This document shows positions 5,254 to 6,377 of a DNA stretch of 6,377 nucleotides, in pieces; within the stretch, counting starts at the first letter, position 1; each line of letters begins with the position of its first letter. A program made the translations under genes and the position numbers. Source of the stretch: Chloroflexota bacterium. GTDB lineage: Bacteria > Desulfobacterota > Desulfuromonadia > Desulfuromonadales > Geopsychrobacteraceae. The notes under the pieces are model-generated. The model searched no databases and was not told where the DNA came from. It saw only the letters and a list, made by a program, of their open reading frames with translations. The stretch lies in NCBI GenBank assembly GCA_015222355.1, contig JADFVC010000407.1:1-6377 (forward strand), in the 5' to 3' direction.

Positions 5254-6261
5254 ATGAAGATCAGTAGAAATGATCCCTGCCCATGCGGCAGTGGGAAGAA
5301 ATATAAAAAGTGCTGTCTCGGGCGACAGCAATCTCCCGCCCAACCTGATGGCGTTGCCGAAACCTTTGCCGAGGTCCGTCAGTTGTTAAAGGGAAAAGAT
5401 TTCGACTCCCTGGAAGAAGCGAACGCCTTTCTTTCTACGCAGATGCGTCAGCGCAACCAGGCTCCGCAGAAAGATTTTGACGGGTTATCGTCTGAACAGA
5501 TGCACCGTTTCCTCCATTTCCCCTTCGAATCTGATGGGCTTGTAGTCTTTCCGGAACGTCTTGGGGAGGAACCCACAGCACCGATCATGACCCTGTTCGG
5601 CCTGCTGGTAGAGGCTATTGGGGAGCAGGGATTAAAGCCGACCGCAAAAGGGAACCTGCCACGCAATTTTTGTCGCGAGGCGGCCCTAAGCTACTGGGGG
5701 GAAGAAGTTCATCGCGAGAGAACCCAGTATGGCAACATCAACAAAGAGGAGGATTTTTTTGATCTGCGCGTGACTCGACTCGTTGCTGAGTTGGCCGGGC
5801 TGATCAGGAAGTATCGAGGTAAGTTTATTCTCAGTCGTGACTGTCGTCGATTATTGGACGAACAGGGGATGGCCGGAATTTTCCCTCGGCTTCTTCGCAC
5901 CTATGCTCAGAAATTCAACTGGGCATACCGAGACGGCTATCCGGATCTTGGTTTTGTCCAGCAGTCATTTCTCTTTATCCTTTATCTGTTGCATCGGCAT
6001 GGTAACAACTGGAAGCCCCACACTTTCTACGCAGACAGTTTTTTAAAGGCCTTCCCCAGGGTTCTGGACCAGGTACCAGCCGCTTCTTATCGCACCCCGG
6101 AGGAAACCGTGCGTTCCTGCTATACCCACCGCGCACTGGAGTGTTTTGTCGGATTTTTTGGTTTAGCCGAGGTGGAGAAAATCTCTAAGGAGCGTTATTC
6201 CTACAATTATAGAGTGAAAAAACTCCCCTTGCTCGATGCTGCAGTGTGCTTTCGCGTCTGA
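5254..6261 (+). CDS. SEC-C motif protein of unknown function
   Basis: A 335-aa protein whose first 22 residues are a canonical zinc-binding SEC-C motif, NDPCPCGSGKKYKKCC, with C9, C11, C20 and C21 as ligands. In SecA this motif binds zinc and contacts SecB and the ribosome; in many other proteins it is a stand-alone module of unclear purpose. The body (about 36-335) is soluble, mostly helical and not assigned by me. Around 118-145 the segment LVEAIGEQGLKPTAKGNLPRN resembles a small helical/winged element seen in some SEC-C and pRiA4b ORF-3-like proteins. No membrane segments, signal peptide or nuclease motif are seen. I chose the ATG at 5254 because GGGTGG lies 5 bp upstream and the SEC-C motif then starts at once. 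A GTG at 5245 is possible. It follows the toxin by 31 bp without a terminator, so co-transcription is likely. Confidence 0.85.
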   Translation: MKISRNDPCPCGSGKKYKKCCLGRQQSPAQPDGVAETFAEVRQLLKGKDFDSLEEANAFLSTQMRQRNQAPQKDFDGLSSEQMHRFLHFPFESDGLVVFPERLGEEPTAPIMTLFGLLVEAIGEQGLKPTAKGNLPRNFCREAALSYWGEEVHRERTQYGNINKEEDFFDLRVTRLVAELAGLIRKYRGKFILSRDCRRLLDEQGMAGIFPRLLRTYAQKFNWAYRDGYPDLGFVQQSFLFILYLLHRHGNNWKPHTFYADSFLKAFPRVLDQVPAASYRTPEETVRSCYTHRALECFVGFFGLAEVEKISKERYSYNYRVKKLPLLDAAVCFRV

Positions 6262-6264
6262 TAT

Positions 6265-6284
6265 ACCGGGGCCTGTAAGAATCG
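6265..6284 (+). repeat. Direct repeat, right copy
   Basis: ACCGGGGCCTGTAA then GAATCG, identical to 4361-4379 apart from one extra G. It starts 3 bp past the stop codon of the SEC-C gene. Similarity ends at both flanks, and the TTGTGTAAA core seen to the right of the left copy is absent here. Confidence 0.6.
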
Positions 6285-6377
6285 CATTTCCATCCACTAG
6301 TACCATGTACATCATAAAATTTCGCAAAATTGCGCCGGGATTTGACGTGCCAGCAAGGCGTGATTTCAGTTGCATAG
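6285..6377. other. Right-edge non-coding sequence
   Basis: No gene is supported here. Small palindromes are visible (GTACCATGTAC near 6300; CGCAAAATTGCG at 6323-6334), but no hairpin with a T-run terminates the SEC-C transcript before the window ends. Confidence 0.4.

Noticed and set aside
1..6377. CRISPR array, tRNA or rRNA gene
   Set aside because: No regularly spaced repeats, cloverleaf-type sequence with a TTCGA-type arm in context, or rRNA signature was seen on either strand.

Overview
The window reads as bacterial chromosome with a conserved metabolic and regulatory half (about 90-4180) joined to a small accessory island (about 4230-6290). The gene set (cyclopropane fatty acid synthase, TRAP solute-binding protein, dodecin) and moderate base composition fit an environmental Gram-negative proteobacterium. 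A Desulfuromonas/Geobacter-like bacterium is my best guess, but nothing here fixes the taxon.

Left half. A complete cfa gene lies on the minus strand. It is bounded by a perfect 13-bp hairpin just past its stop and a good sigma70-type promoter upstream. Further upstream on the same strand is a LysR-family regulator. Divergent from it, across a 219-bp intergenic region, is a periplasmic TRAP-transporter binding protein (DctP family) with a clear signal peptide. The intergenic region holds two copies of one T-N11-A motif, 110 bp apart and each part of an inverted repeat. This suggests that the LysR protein controls dctP and itself. No TRAP membrane subunits (DctQ/DctM) are present, so the binding protein looks solitary here. 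A terminator-like hairpin follows dctP, and then a 72-aa dodecin flavin-binding gene with a strong ribosome binding site.

Right half. After dodecin comes a strong terminator that works only for minus-strand transcription, then about 430 bp without an intact gene. This stretch contains an IS256-like terminal sequence and the first 27 codons of a serine resolvase, with its ribosome binding site but no remaining body. Facing the other way is a type II toxin-antitoxin pair (Phd/YefM-like antitoxin, RelE/ParE-like toxin). Its promoter is overlapped by a 26-bp near-perfect palindrome, a likely autoregulatory operator. Thirty-one bases downstream, and probably in the same transcript, is a 335-aa protein with an N-terminal zinc-binding SEC-C motif and an otherwise unassigned body. 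A 19-20 nt near-identical direct repeat lies at 4361 and at 6265, bracketing resolvase remnant, toxin-antitoxin and SEC-C gene, as if they arrived as one unit.

The most interesting items are the toxin-antitoxin/SEC-C gene cluster with its direct-repeat borders, the three-half-site operator, and the paired LysR boxes in front of a solitary dctP.
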